A stretch of DNA of 54,586 nt, from the NCBI GenBank assembly GCA_031276965.1, contig JAISMC010000171.1, forward strand, positions 1-54,586. The letters are read 5' to 3'. Origin of the DNA: Treponema sp. (lineage in GTDB: Bacteria > Spirochaetota > Spirochaetia > Treponematales > Breznakiellaceae). The notes below the pieces were generated by a model. The model did not search any database. It saw only the letters and a program-made list of their open reading frames with translations, and was not told the origin of the DNA. The position numbers were made by a program, and so were the translations under genes. This document shows positions 42,901-50,349 of the stretch, piece after piece (position 1 is the stretch's first letter; each line of letters starts with the position of its first letter).

Positions 42901-44041
42901 AACTAAAGGAAGAAGCGTCCCAGGTATCGAAGGGGATAATCTCCGCGGGTTCCTTCATGGCGATAAAGGCGGCGGCGTCAAAATTCACCAGGTAATATTC
43001 CTGATTTGTCATGCGGGTATCCCAAACTTCTTCGGTTTCCAGCGCCGTTCTTCCCTGGGGAAGCTGCTGGGGATGGGCCCGTTCGTCAATTTCCCCGGCG
43101 TGGAAAAATCCCCGGCTTTTGGAATAACCGGACAGTACAAAACGGCGGAGCAGTATATGACTATCCTCGCTGTCTTTTTTTACAATGAAGATCAGATCAT
43201 CGTTCATGGAGATTTCATTTTCCAGCCGCAGAAACTGGGAAAAGTCAAACCGGAAAAATTTAGGCTCCAGAAGCCCGCCGCCGCGGTTCAAGGCCCGCTC
43301 CTGGGAGGGCCCGATGAACAGTGCGCTCCCGGCAAGGATCAGGATGAACAAAACCAGGCCCGCCCAGAGGCCCTCTTTTTTCCGCAGCCGGTATTCGGGA
43401 GGGATGGAAAGCATCACCGCAAGGATCTGCAGAAAGAGGATCGTCCCGAAAAAGGCAATCATAAAGACCGGCCAGCGGTACGCTTCCATTTCGGCGGTCC
43501 GGGCAATGGAGAAGAGAATTACCAGAAGGGTGTCGGCGGCGAGAATATCGGCCCGTAAAAAGCGCCGGGACCGGAGGGATCCGTAGGTGCCCAGGGCGGC
43601 CCAGTAAAACGGGATAAGGGAGACAAAGTTATTGTGATCCAGCCTAAGGAGGAGAGAATCCAGAATCAGCGCCGGCCCCTGCACAAAAAACCGGGGAAAG
43701 GCGATGAGGGCCCGGGCCGCCCAGGGTATCAGAATTAAGATGATCGCCGCCGCCGGAGGAGACAGCTTTTTTTTGAAGAGCCCCCAGGCGGCGGCAAAGG
43801 CCAGAAGGAGGGCGGCGGCAAAAACCGGCGTATCCGCCAGCTCAACCGCAAAGAGACGAAACTGCCAAAGTATGCCGGAGAGGGCCAGGGAGCGGAGTAT
43901 CAGCGCCGCAAACCATTGCCGGTCTGCCGCTGTTACGGCCCGCCCCCTATTCCGGGGCAGCCCCGCGCTCAGTCCCGGAACAGGCTTAGAAACGGAGACG
44001 CCGGGCACGGATTCCCCCCCTGCGGTTATAGATACGCACAC
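39950..44041 (-). CDS. TgpA-like transglutaminase fused to a TPR domain
   Basis: A 1363-residue membrane protein. About six N-terminal helices (45-260) precede an extracytoplasmic transglutaminase-like domain with Cys486 (KGYCSYYAFA), His530 (MAHAWVEV) and Asp546 (EYDPT). A helix at about 607-630 and another at about 750-770 (PALFLIFLLLLPAG) follow, then TPR repeats (about 775-1150) and a C-terminal beta-rich region. TgpA proteins usually end near 650-750 residues. The second hydrophobic segment looks like the signal sequence of a once separate TPR protein. GTG start at 44041 with GGGAG upstream. It overlaps the DUF58 gene by 56 bases. Confidence 0.85.
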   Translation of the reverse strand: MCVSITAGGESVPGVSVSKPVPGLSAGLPRNRGRAVTAADRQWFAALILRSLALSGILWQFRLFAVELADTPVFAAALLLAFAAAWGLFKKKLSPPAAAIILILIPWAARALIAFPRFFVQGPALILDSLLLRLDHNNFVSLIPFYWAALGTYGSLRSRRFLRADILAADTLLVILFSIARTAEMEAYRWPVFMIAFFGTILFLQILAVMLSIPPEYRLRKKEGLWAGLVLFILILAGSALFIGPSQERALNRGGGLLEPKFFRFDFSQFLRLENEISMNDDLIFIVKKDSEDSHILLRRFVLSGYSKSRGFFHAGEIDERAHPQQLPQGRTALETEEVWDTRMTNQEYYLVNFDAAAFIAMKEPAEIIPFDTWDASSFSSAYRVRSRVSKAGLFDLINLVRGMPSPAELGLSAGEYAFYTDYGGDEEIAAYAGEITAGFVNYWEKVQGIYEWLKFGEYRYSLKPGIAPDGDQLKFFLFKSKKGYCSYYAFAMTILLRSLGIPARVAVGFFIDPGLNTFDYYPVRADMAHAWVEVRYPGYGWVEYDPTTAIVAEDEEFRPPSNVQDSFERLLREILNNHSRLVPREGTGEKAVSALAAAGRGAIRFIQRSWIFLCVIFLAAAMLFMRLSLLAASRLSRRPRRKGVLLWAHVLRRLALGGWRRPASAAGAEWAKAMDAVVPGVYRLYQCAAAARYAPSYVPADLEAMQEAYALFSAGYGKEIILGRRLLAWFLPPLALILPAKRKGRTGVHNGGIPALFLIFLLLLPAGDRTGAQDSEADRLFDEASKAQDGEFWERAIELYTEGAERFPRDIRFPWTLGDLYFSRGLYRLARDEYQKLDRMLPADPGLLYRLFQTSGHLNENGISAGYLERLLVLNEDNKEAVNHLGWMYYKLHRLKDAEELIQAFIERNGTDADISMTLGTIYADMFRYDDAKGHYLDAIERGTALEARDFVAVAHYNLAILESRFYRYAESFRRTGLSLSSRDRVSGRLIQGELFLRQLDISRAVGEFQEAYQADTSTLSKMDLAQIYQIAGRLEEARLYGEDSLNAGDLSWMLNYGIDPVQYRRDLHEILYKTYGGLEKTEAFMFYASPADWIRGRFRRTGYWFKASVHRRLFEKYSLLSANDYSLSRFPSLKEHAEEPHLDALLQYYNAFKLYPRRGLSYLRAARNFEVPLIPLSEPSYDAEEGILRKNGGLLRSALENLDPVWERDMIADVYAELARPGLGGTLLRTAAGTGEDTQRPEERLYALNRGALRQRGIRLPVELVIAAGPEGGSPSRRMERNLRRTLRRIGVEPQQAGSVRTGGARFRLGLTAAGDEFVCELYDSVRGEPVFRRSIPLASSSAGDLSAFALTLGEALFTEE

Positions 44042-45233
44042 AGCTCCCGGCGGCGGCGTCGCGGCTCTCTCCCTCGTAGAGAAAGAGCAGATCCGTCCGC
44101 CGGTTCCCCCGGCGCTTCAAAAAACGGTCCAGAACGGAATTGACCGCCCCGGTCCGGGGCAGGGCCAAAACCAGGACCCCGCCGGTATCTCCATCCGGGG
44201 GAACGGGCAGTTCTCCCGGATCGGTCAGCGCCGCGGGATAGGCCAGGGCCGCCGCCAACTCCGAGGGACTGCCCCCCAGGACAGTTCCTCCGGCATAACC
44301 GGTTTCGATAATCAGCCCCGGTTCAACATAGGACATGATCCCCGCCAGGGCGTATTCACAGAGCAGATCCACTCCGCGGCGGCCTTCCTCTTCACCGTAT
44401 AACTGAGGGTCCCGCTGGGTATCCAGCAGCAGGGTAAGCTTCCCATAAGGCGGAGGCTCCCGTTCCTCCTCCCGGACAAAGAGATCCCCCGCATGACCGT
44501 AGAGCTTCCAGTTGATCCGCCGGGGATCGTCTCCAGGCATATAGGGCCGGTGATCGATGAGGTTATCGCCGCGAAGGAAGCGGGACGCCGTCCGGCGTTT
44601 GGTTCCTCCGCCCTGGGGAGGCAGGAAAGGAAACTCCGCCGCCCTTTCGGGCAGAGCCAGCAGCCGGGGAACCCGGTCCTGGGGTACGGGGATACAGATG
44701 CGAAAAAAACCCGGAATGTCGGCGATGATAAATCCGTCCCAGGGCCCGTAGTAGGCGCCCCGCTTTTCCACAGGAAAAGAAAGGGCCTCCCCGTTCAGTA
44801 CACCGGGATCAAAAACATGGCGGATGATACGCCCGTCCCGGGTTGCCAGGTTTAATTCGTAACGGAGAAGAATCCCCGGCAGGCGGATAAAGCCCTTTCC
44901 GTCTCCCCGGAATACCATTTCCCCCTTTCCGCCGGCGCCGATTTCCCTGGGCGCAATGCTGACCAGGAAAAAAGAGGCCCGCCTCCGGTGGATCAGGCCA
45001 AGAACCAGCGAAGCGGCCAGGGTGTAGGCCAGAACCATAAAAAAGACCGCTCCGGTCAGGGTCAGTACCAACTCGCCCCGCATAGTCCCCAGGGTAAAGG
45101 CGATGGTGCCGATAAGCAGCGCAAAGATCCCCATGGTCCGGGGGACCGGAAGAAAAACAGGAAAAGGCCGGACCGGAACCGGACCGGAGAGGAGGACCGG
45201 GTCAGCCGGTCTTGAGCCCGTTGATTCGTGCAA
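43986..45233 (-). CDS. DUF58 membrane protein
   Basis: A 415-residue protein with two N-terminal membrane helices (about 34-80) and a DUF58 domain holding the signature DHRPYMPGDDPRRINWKLYG near 240-260. It continues into a vWA-like fold with LTLLLDTQRD. DUF58 proteins work with MoxR AAA+ ATPases, probably in assembling or activating envelope complexes. The TTG start at 45233 has GGGAG seven bases upstream; an ATG at 45134 would remove the first 33 residues. It overlaps moxR by 32 bases. Confidence 0.85.
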   Translation of the reverse strand: MHESTGSRPADPVLLSGPVPVRPFPVFLPVPRTMGIFALLIGTIAFTLGTMRGELVLTLTGAVFFMVLAYTLAASLVLGLIHRRRASFFLVSIAPREIGAGGKGEMVFRGDGKGFIRLPGILLRYELNLATRDGRIIRHVFDPGVLNGEALSFPVEKRGAYYGPWDGFIIADIPGFFRICIPVPQDRVPRLLALPERAAEFPFLPPQGGGTKRRTASRFLRGDNLIDHRPYMPGDDPRRINWKLYGHAGDLFVREEEREPPPYGKLTLLLDTQRDPQLYGEEEGRRGVDLLCEYALAGIMSYVEPGLIIETGYAGGTVLGGSPSELAAALAYPAALTDPGELPVPPDGDTGGVLVLALPRTGAVNSVLDRFLKRRGNRRTDLLFLYEGESRDAAAGSCVRIYNRRGGIRARRLRF

Positions 45234-46158
45234 GGCAGATCTCCCGGATTAAGTTTTCTCCCTGGGCCCTGGGATCCCGCAGTTTCAACCGGTGGACAAG
45301 GACGGGAACGGCCAAAACGGTAATGTCCTCATCAATCACATAATCCCGGCCCTTAACCAGGGCCAGGGCCCTGGCCGCGGCAAGCAGATGAAGCGCCGCC
45401 CGGGGAGAGGCCCCCAGCAGAAAAGCCCGGTGAATACGGGTATCACGGACTATATCCGCAGCAGCTCCCCTCAGATCGGGATGACAGAATACCCCCGCCG
45501 CAGTTTCCCGAAGGGCGGTAAAATCCGCCTTTTGAATCACCGGTTCCAGGCCCTTTAAGGCCCCCCCGGCGGGATTTTCTTCGAGAATAGACAGTTCCGC
45601 CCCGCGGTCCGGATAGCCCAGGGAGAGGCGCATCATAAAGCGGTCCAACTGGGCCGCCGGCAGGGGAAAGGTCCCCTCGCTTTCTATAGGATTTTCGGTG
45701 GCGATAACAAAGAAAGGTTCCGGGGGCCGGTGGGTAGAGGAGCCGATGGTTACCTGGCCCTCGGCCATCACCTCCAGCAGGGCGGACTGCACCTTGGGGG
45801 TGGTCCGGTTAATCTCGTCCGCTAAAACAATGTTGGCCAGTACCGGACCGGGCACAAAACGGAAGGACCGGCTTTCGGGATCAAATACATCAACCCCGGT
45901 AATGTCATAAGGAAGAAGATCCGGGGTAAACTGAATGCGCTTAAAGAGCAGGGGTTTTCTGCCGTCGGCGATAAGCCGGGCAAAGGTTTTGGCCACCGTG
46001 GTCTTCCCCAGACCGGGGTTATCTTCGATAAGTACATGGCCCCCCGCAAGAATCGCCGCAGTAAGCAGTTCCAGAAATTCCCGTTTCCCCCGGATAATCC
46101 GGGAAGCCCCCTCTATCAAAGCCGATACCACGGCGGCGGATTCCACCCTAACATCCAT
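45202..46158 (-). CDS. MoxR-family AAA+ ATPase
   Basis: A 318-residue ATPase with Walker A (EDNPGLGKTTVAK), Walker B (NIVLADEINRTTPK), sensor 1 in FFVIATENPIESEGTFPLP and the lid domain at the C-terminus. MoxR proteins act as chaperone-like ATPases for vWA/DUF58 partners, which is exactly the next gene. The ATG at 46158 is selected because an extended -10 box (TGTTATGCT) ends six bases before it; the earlier in-frame start at 46176 lies upstream of that -10. Confidence 0.9.
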   Translation of the reverse strand: MDVRVESAAVVSALIEGASRIIRGKREFLELLTAAILAGGHVLIEDNPGLGKTTVAKTFARLIADGRKPLLFKRIQFTPDLLPYDITGVDVFDPESRSFRFVPGPVLANIVLADEINRTTPKVQSALLEVMAEGQVTIGSSTHRPPEPFFVIATENPIESEGTFPLPAAQLDRFMMRLSLGYPDRGAELSILEENPAGGALKGLEPVIQKADFTALRETAAGVFCHPDLRGAAADIVRDTRIHRAFLLGASPRAALHLLAAARALALVKGRDYVIDEDITVLAVPVLVHRLKLRDPRAQGENLIREICLARINGLKTG

Positions 46159-46164
46159 AATTTC

Positions 46165-46173
46165 AGCATAACA
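46165..46173 (-). promoter_or_regulatory. Extended -10 promoter of the MoxR operon, leaderless type
   Basis: TGTTATGCT on the minus strand, then six bases to ATG 46158. No -35 match and no ribosome binding site are seen. Confidence 0.5.
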
Positions 46174-46185
46174 CATCGGAAGCCG

Positions 46186-46214
46186 TTGCGTATATCCGCA
46201 AAAAAGATTACCCT
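46186..46214 (+). promoter_or_regulatory. Possible leaderless promoter of the 46221 lipoprotein
   Basis: TTGCGT, 17-base spacer, TACCCT, then six bases to the ATG at 46221. The -10 match is poor, but the spacing equals that of the clearer cases and no ribosome binding site is present. Confidence 0.35.
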
Positions 46215-46220
46215 GTTACT

Positions 46221-46967
46221 ATGAAATACTTTGCGGTACTAATTGCGGCGTTCTGCCTTTTGACGGGATGCGCCACCATCCGGGGGGGCAGGGATCTTTC
46301 ATCCTATTCACCGGTAAGCATTGTCTCGGTGGTTTCAAACTACGACATTAACTGGGACGGCGAAGGGCCCTCCCTGGAGAGGAGCCTCGCCACCAATACC
46401 GGCGCCTTTGTCAAAAGGGCCCTCCGGCGGGATGACCGGGAAACCAGGGTGCGCATCTCCAAGGCCGGCGATCTTATAAACGAAGCGGATCTGATTCTGC
46501 GGGGTATTGCCGCCGATTCGGGGATCGCCGTTTTTACCGGGAAGGATGATGTCATTTCCTCCCAGGCCTATGCCGCCGCCAAGATCAACCCCCGGCAGGA
46601 TAACGAAGATACCGCCGCCGCCGAAGGCTACCGTTTTGTTTATTTCCGGGACAAGGATTTCCCCGGAAACCTGGCCCGGGAAACCGGCGCGGGCAGCATT
46701 ATGTTTGTAACTTTTTCCTTTACCAAGATTGTAGCTTCTGGGGTGGCAAGAAACGGCACCATGCGGGCCAAGGCCGATATGAATATACGCATTATCAGCG
46801 CACAGGGGAAAACCATTTTCAACAGAAGCTTTAACTTGACCAGCGGCGAGAAAATTCCCGTTTCCGGGGGTTACTATGAAGAGCCGGATCTAATGCGGCT
46901 CTTTCATTCCGTCATTAATGATGTCTGTTATGAATTTGCCGCCCAGTTTAAGTCAGCCAAGTGGTAG
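46221..46967 (+). CDS. Lipoprotein of unknown function
   Basis: A 248-residue lipoprotein, lipobox LLTGC (Cys17). The mature part alternates strands and helices and contains VVSNYDINWDGEGPSLERS and FVTFSFTKIVASGVARNG. I recognise no catalytic motif. The overall pattern resembles uncharacterised spirochaete lipoproteins. It is divergent from the MoxR operon and 46 bases before the next gene. Confidence 0.75.
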   Translation: MKYFAVLIAAFCLLTGCATIRGGRDLSSYSPVSIVSVVSNYDINWDGEGPSLERSLATNTGAFVKRALRRDDRETRVRISKAGDLINEADLILRGIAADSGIAVFTGKDDVISSQAYAAAKINPRQDNEDTAAAEGYRFVYFRDKDFPGNLARETGAGSIMFVTFSFTKIVASGVARNGTMRAKADMNIRIISAQGKTIFNRSFNLTSGEKIPVSGGYYEEPDLMRLFHSVINDVCYEFAAQFKSAKW

Positions 46968-47013
46968 GCCGGCGCGGGAATGCATCTCCCGCAGGTTTCT
47001 TAGGAGATAACAG

Positions 47014-48354
47014 ATGAGCGTTATTGGCGTTGTTAATTCAGATCCGGAGATTAAAGAAGCGATAGACTTTGCCTTCAGCCAGGGCTCAAAACATGAAATA
47101 AAATATCTTATCGAAGAAGAAGCCATCCTGGAGTTTTTGAATTATGAACTTCCGGAGATCGTCATAATCAATTTCTCCGATCCTTCCATAAAGATAGACG
47201 AAATCGTATCCCACTTGAAGAACGACAAATGGATTCTCAACTTCGGCATTATCGGGCTTTATTCCCACAAACAGGACGAAGAGGAGGAACTGCTAAAGAA
47301 ATACAAGGCCATCAATGTGCTCACCCTGCTCGACAACTACCGGCTCCGCTCTCATCTGGTAAAAAACCTTCAAATTATCGAAGAGAATTATCAGATTATT
47401 TTTCAGCGGGAATTTACAAAAAATCTCCTGGACGGCGTTTCGGGGGGCTTCGTCATTGACAACGATATTCTGGCGGTTCCCCTGTATGCCGCCATCGGCG
47501 CCACCATCCTGGCCCAGCGGGGGCTTATCAATCCCGACAGCAAGATGCACCTGCAGCTGGCCCTGGGCGAACTTATTGTAAATGCAATAGAACACGGCAA
47601 CTGCGGCATCACCTATGATGAAAAGACCGAGGCCATGGACCGGGGGCTTTCGGTGGTCGATTTGGTTGCGGAAAAATGCCGGGATCCCGCAATTATGGCC
47701 AAAAAGGTTGATTTCCAGTGGGAGATTCAAAAGGACCGGAGCATCTTTGTCATCGGGGACGAGGGAAAGGGCTTTGATGTTAAGGCCCATCTGCGCAAGA
47801 TAAGCAGCCAGGATCAGATGAGCCTCCACGGCCGGGGCATCAAAATGGCCGCTTTGCTTTCCCATGAGCTGAAGTACAATACCTCAGGAAACCGGGTTGC
47901 CCTTCTCCTGCGCCACGATTCGTCGGTAGAACACGAAATCCCCCTGGGCTTTTCCAGAGAACAGATTCTCCTGGTCAAGCCCGGAGAAATCGTCATAAAG
48001 GAAGGGGAACCCAGCGACAATCTCTACTACATCTCCAGCGGCAAGTACAGCGTCTTTCACAACCAGAAAAAGGTAGGCTCCCTGTCGCCCCAGGATATTT
48101 TTATGGGCGAGATGTCCTTCCTCCTCAACCAAAAACGATCCGCTTCGATCAGGGCGGACACCCAGGGAAAACTTATCCTCCTGCCCCGGAAAAATTTTAT
48201 CAATGTAATCCGGGACTATCCCCATTACGGCATATTCCTCTCCAAGCTGCTGGCCAAGCGCCTGGTCAGAAGCAACGATCAAAACGCCATGCTGATGGGC
48301 GGGGTCAAGGGCGAAGCCCCGCCGGTTCCGCCGGAGAACAGCAGTTTACCATGA
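47014..48354 (+). CDS. Regulator with receiver-like, HATPase and cNMP-binding domains
   Basis: A 446-residue cytosolic protein. The first 120 residues look like a response-regulator fold without a clear phospho-acceptor set. The middle (about 150-310) has a histidine kinase-like ATPase: N-box LALGELIVNAIEHGNCG, then VIGDEGKGFD and HGRGIKMAALL, as in RsbW-type anti-sigma kinases. The C-terminus (about 320-430) is a Crp-type cyclic nucleotide-binding domain with LVKPGEIVIKEGEPSDNLYYISSG split around its beta turns and GEMSFLLNQKRSASI. AGGAGA precedes the ATG. It probably senses a ligand and acts on a partner protein. Confidence 0.82.
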   Translation: MSVIGVVNSDPEIKEAIDFAFSQGSKHEIKYLIEEEAILEFLNYELPEIVIINFSDPSIKIDEIVSHLKNDKWILNFGIIGLYSHKQDEEEELLKKYKAINVLTLLDNYRLRSHLVKNLQIIEENYQIIFQREFTKNLLDGVSGGFVIDNDILAVPLYAAIGATILAQRGLINPDSKMHLQLALGELIVNAIEHGNCGITYDEKTEAMDRGLSVVDLVAEKCRDPAIMAKKVDFQWEIQKDRSIFVIGDEGKGFDVKAHLRKISSQDQMSLHGRGIKMAALLSHELKYNTSGNRVALLLRHDSSVEHEIPLGFSREQILLVKPGEIVIKEGEPSDNLYYISSGKYSVFHNQKKVGSLSPQDIFMGEMSFLLNQKRSASIRADTQGKLILLPRKNFINVIRDYPHYGIFLSKLLAKRLVRSNDQNAMLMGGVKGEAPPVPPENSSLP

Positions 48355-49502
48355 GCGGAAAGATCGCCGTCGGCATTGTATTCGGCGGAAAGTCGGCGGA
48401 ACATGAAGTTTCCCTCCAATCGGCGAAAAATGTCTTTGACGCCATAGACCGGGACAAATACGATCCGGTGCTTATCGGTATTGATAAATCGGGCCGGTGG
48501 CTGCTGAAGGGTTCGGAACATTTCCTTACCGGCGGCGCCGTTTCCGGCGGCGGCGCGGCCCTTGTGCCGGGACCCAAACCGGCGCGCACGGAAAATGCCG
48601 GCCCAAACTGCCCGGCGGAAAGCCCCCCCGGTACGGGTTCCTCCACAGGAAGGGGCCGTATCGTCGATCTTTCCGATCCCGCCGCCGGGGAGACTGCCCT
48701 GGATGTGGTCTTTCCCATTCTGCACGGACCCTTTGGCGAAGACGGCACGGTCCAGGGTTTTCTTAAACTGGCGGATCTCCCCTTTGTAGGGGCGGGAGTA
48801 CTCGGTTCCGCCGTGGGAATGGATAAGGATGTGATGAAACGCCTTCTCCGGGACGGCGGCATTCCCCTGGGCAGATACCGGGTTCTCCGTTCCCATGAAA
48901 AACTTCCGGACTTTGTCCCGCTGACGGAGGAACTGGGGCTTCCCCTCTTTATCAAACCAGCCAACATGGGTTCCTCCGTGGGGGTAAGCAAGGTCCGTAC
49001 CGGAGAGGAATTCGCCGCCGCCGTTTCCAGGGCCTTCGAGTACGACGCCAAGATCGTTATCGAAGAATACATCCGGGGCCGGGAGCTTGAATGTTCGGTG
49101 CTGGGCAACGAGGAACCCGCAGCCTCCCTGCCGGGGGAAATCATCCCCTCCCATGACTTCTATTCCTACGAGGCAAAGTACCTTGACGGGAAGGGGGCCT
49201 CCCTGGAAATCCCCGCCAGGCTCTCCCCGGAAAAAACAGCGGAAGTACAGCGGCTGGCAATACAAACCTTCCGGACCCTCTGCTGCGAAGGCCTGGCCAG
49301 GGTGGACTTTTTTATGAAGGCCGATGGGACGATCCTGGTAAACGAGATCAACACCATGCCGGGCTTTACCAAAATCAGCATGTATCCCAAGCTCTGGGAA
49401 GCCAGCGGCGTCTCTTATACCCGGTTAATCGACAGGCTAATCGAACTTGCCCTTGACCGTTTTGAAAAAGAAAAAAAGCTAAAAACCAGCATTACCCTGT
49501 AA
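48351..49502 (+). CDS. ddl: D-alanine-D-alanine ligase
   Basis: ATP-grasp enzyme making D-Ala-D-Ala for peptidoglycan. The 383-residue protein has GGKSAEHEVSL, FPILHGPFGEDG, KPANMGSSVGVSK, the RVDFF and VNEINTMPGFT motifs. A Pro/Gly/Ala-rich insertion at about 60-112 separates the first strands from FPILHGPFGEDG, where other Ddl proteins have a short loop. The ATG overlaps the stop of the upstream regulator gene (ATGA), so they are coupled. Confidence 0.95.
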   Translation: MSGKIAVGIVFGGKSAEHEVSLQSAKNVFDAIDRDKYDPVLIGIDKSGRWLLKGSEHFLTGGAVSGGGAALVPGPKPARTENAGPNCPAESPPGTGSSTGRGRIVDLSDPAAGETALDVVFPILHGPFGEDGTVQGFLKLADLPFVGAGVLGSAVGMDKDVMKRLLRDGGIPLGRYRVLRSHEKLPDFVPLTEELGLPLFIKPANMGSSVGVSKVRTGEEFAAAVSRAFEYDAKIVIEEYIRGRELECSVLGNEEPAASLPGEIIPSHDFYSYEAKYLDGKGASLEIPARLSPEKTAEVQRLAIQTFRTLCCEGLARVDFFMKADGTILVNEINTMPGFTKISMYPKLWEASGVSYTRLIDRLIELALDRFEKEKKLKTSITL

Positions 49503-49572
49503 TTGCCGCGGCGTCCCGGCCAGGCAAAGCCCATAGAGAATAACCGCGAAAGAATAACCGCGAACAAAGAAC

Positions 49573-49675
49573 TATAACCACGAACGGCACGAAAAACACG
49601 AACTTGTTGTTCGATAGCTTCTTCCGTTCGTGAAGGTTCGCGGCGGACCAGAGGTCCGTTCGTGGTTTTTTTCTT
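49573..49675. repeat. CACGAA/TTCGTG imperfect palindrome, copy 2
   Basis: Left arm with CACGAA units (from 49577), right arm with TTCGTG units ending GTTCGTGGTTTTTTT. The inside holds GTTCGATAGCTTC, related to 50257-50270, and the small hairpin CGGACC (49644-49649)/GGTCCG (49653-49658). Confidence 0.65.
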
Positions 49676-49714
49676 TTTGCTGAAACCGGGCATGGCCGCT
49701 GCGTTTTCCGGCCC

Positions 49715-50176
49715 GGATTCTTTAGACACCGGCTCGGATTCTTTAGATTCTGACCCGGAGTCTTTAGATTCTGACCCGGATTCTTTAGACACTGACTCAG
49801 ATTCTTTAGATTCTGACTCAGATTCTTTAGATTCTGACCCGGAGTCTTCAGACTTTGACCCGGAGTCTTCAGACTTTGGCCCGGAGTCTTCAGACTTTGG
49901 CCCGGAGTCTTCAGATTCTGAGTCAGATTCTTTAGATTCTGACCCGGATTCTTTAGATTCTGAGTCAGATTCTTTAGACACTGACCCGGAGTCTTTAGAT
50001 TCTGACCCGGAGTCTTTAGACTTTGACCCGGAGTCTTCAGACTTTGACCCGGAGTCTTCAGACTTTGACCCGGAGTCTTCAGACTTTGACCCGGAGTCTT
50101 CAGACTTTGGCCCGGAGTCTTCAGACTTTGGCCCGGAGTCTTCAGACTTTGGCCTGGAGTCTTAAGACTTTGGCCC
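49715..50176. repeat. 21-bp tandem array (22 units)
   Basis: Exactly 22 units of 21 bases, no gaps, of the form GGA(T/G)TCTT(T/C)AGA followed by a variable 9-base tail such as TTCTGACCC or CTTTGGCCC. Variant units are grouped in blocks, as expected from unequal crossover or slippage. Both strands have open frames through it: an acidic DSLDSDPE-type heptad (+) and SKESGSE or GQSLKTP heptads (-). No ribosome binding site or promoter supports any of them, so I do not annotate a gene. Confidence 0.92.
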
Positions 50177-50211
50177 AAAAACAGTACGCAGCGGCGCCGT
50201 TTGAAACCAAA

Positions 50212-50345
50212 AGAAGAAGAGAAAAACCACGAAGGACACGAAAACCACGAACTTGTGGTTCGATAGCTTTGATTTGTTACAGGGGGTTCGTGCGGTTCGT
50301 GCGGTTCGTGTGGTTCGTGGTTATTTTCTTTGTTTGTGTGGACGA
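50212..50345. repeat. CACGAA/TTCGTG imperfect palindrome, copy 3
   Basis: Left arm ACCACGAAGGACACGAAAAC, right arm with four TTCGTG units ending GTGGTTATTTTCTTTGT. The 26 bases at 50253-50278 (within which is GGTTCGATAGCTTTGATTTG) recur exactly at 50505-50530. Confidence 0.7.
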
Positions 50346-50349
50346 AAGA

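Noticed and set aside
49662-50165. Open frame encoding an acidic Ser-Asp heptad repeat protein
   Set aside because: It exists only because the array period is divisible by three. Opposite-strand frames are equally open, the N-terminus derives from the CACGAA element, and no ribosome binding site or convincing promoter precedes it.
25189-50176. CRISPR array
   Set aside because: Units are directly adjacent with no unique spacers, and no cas gene is present.
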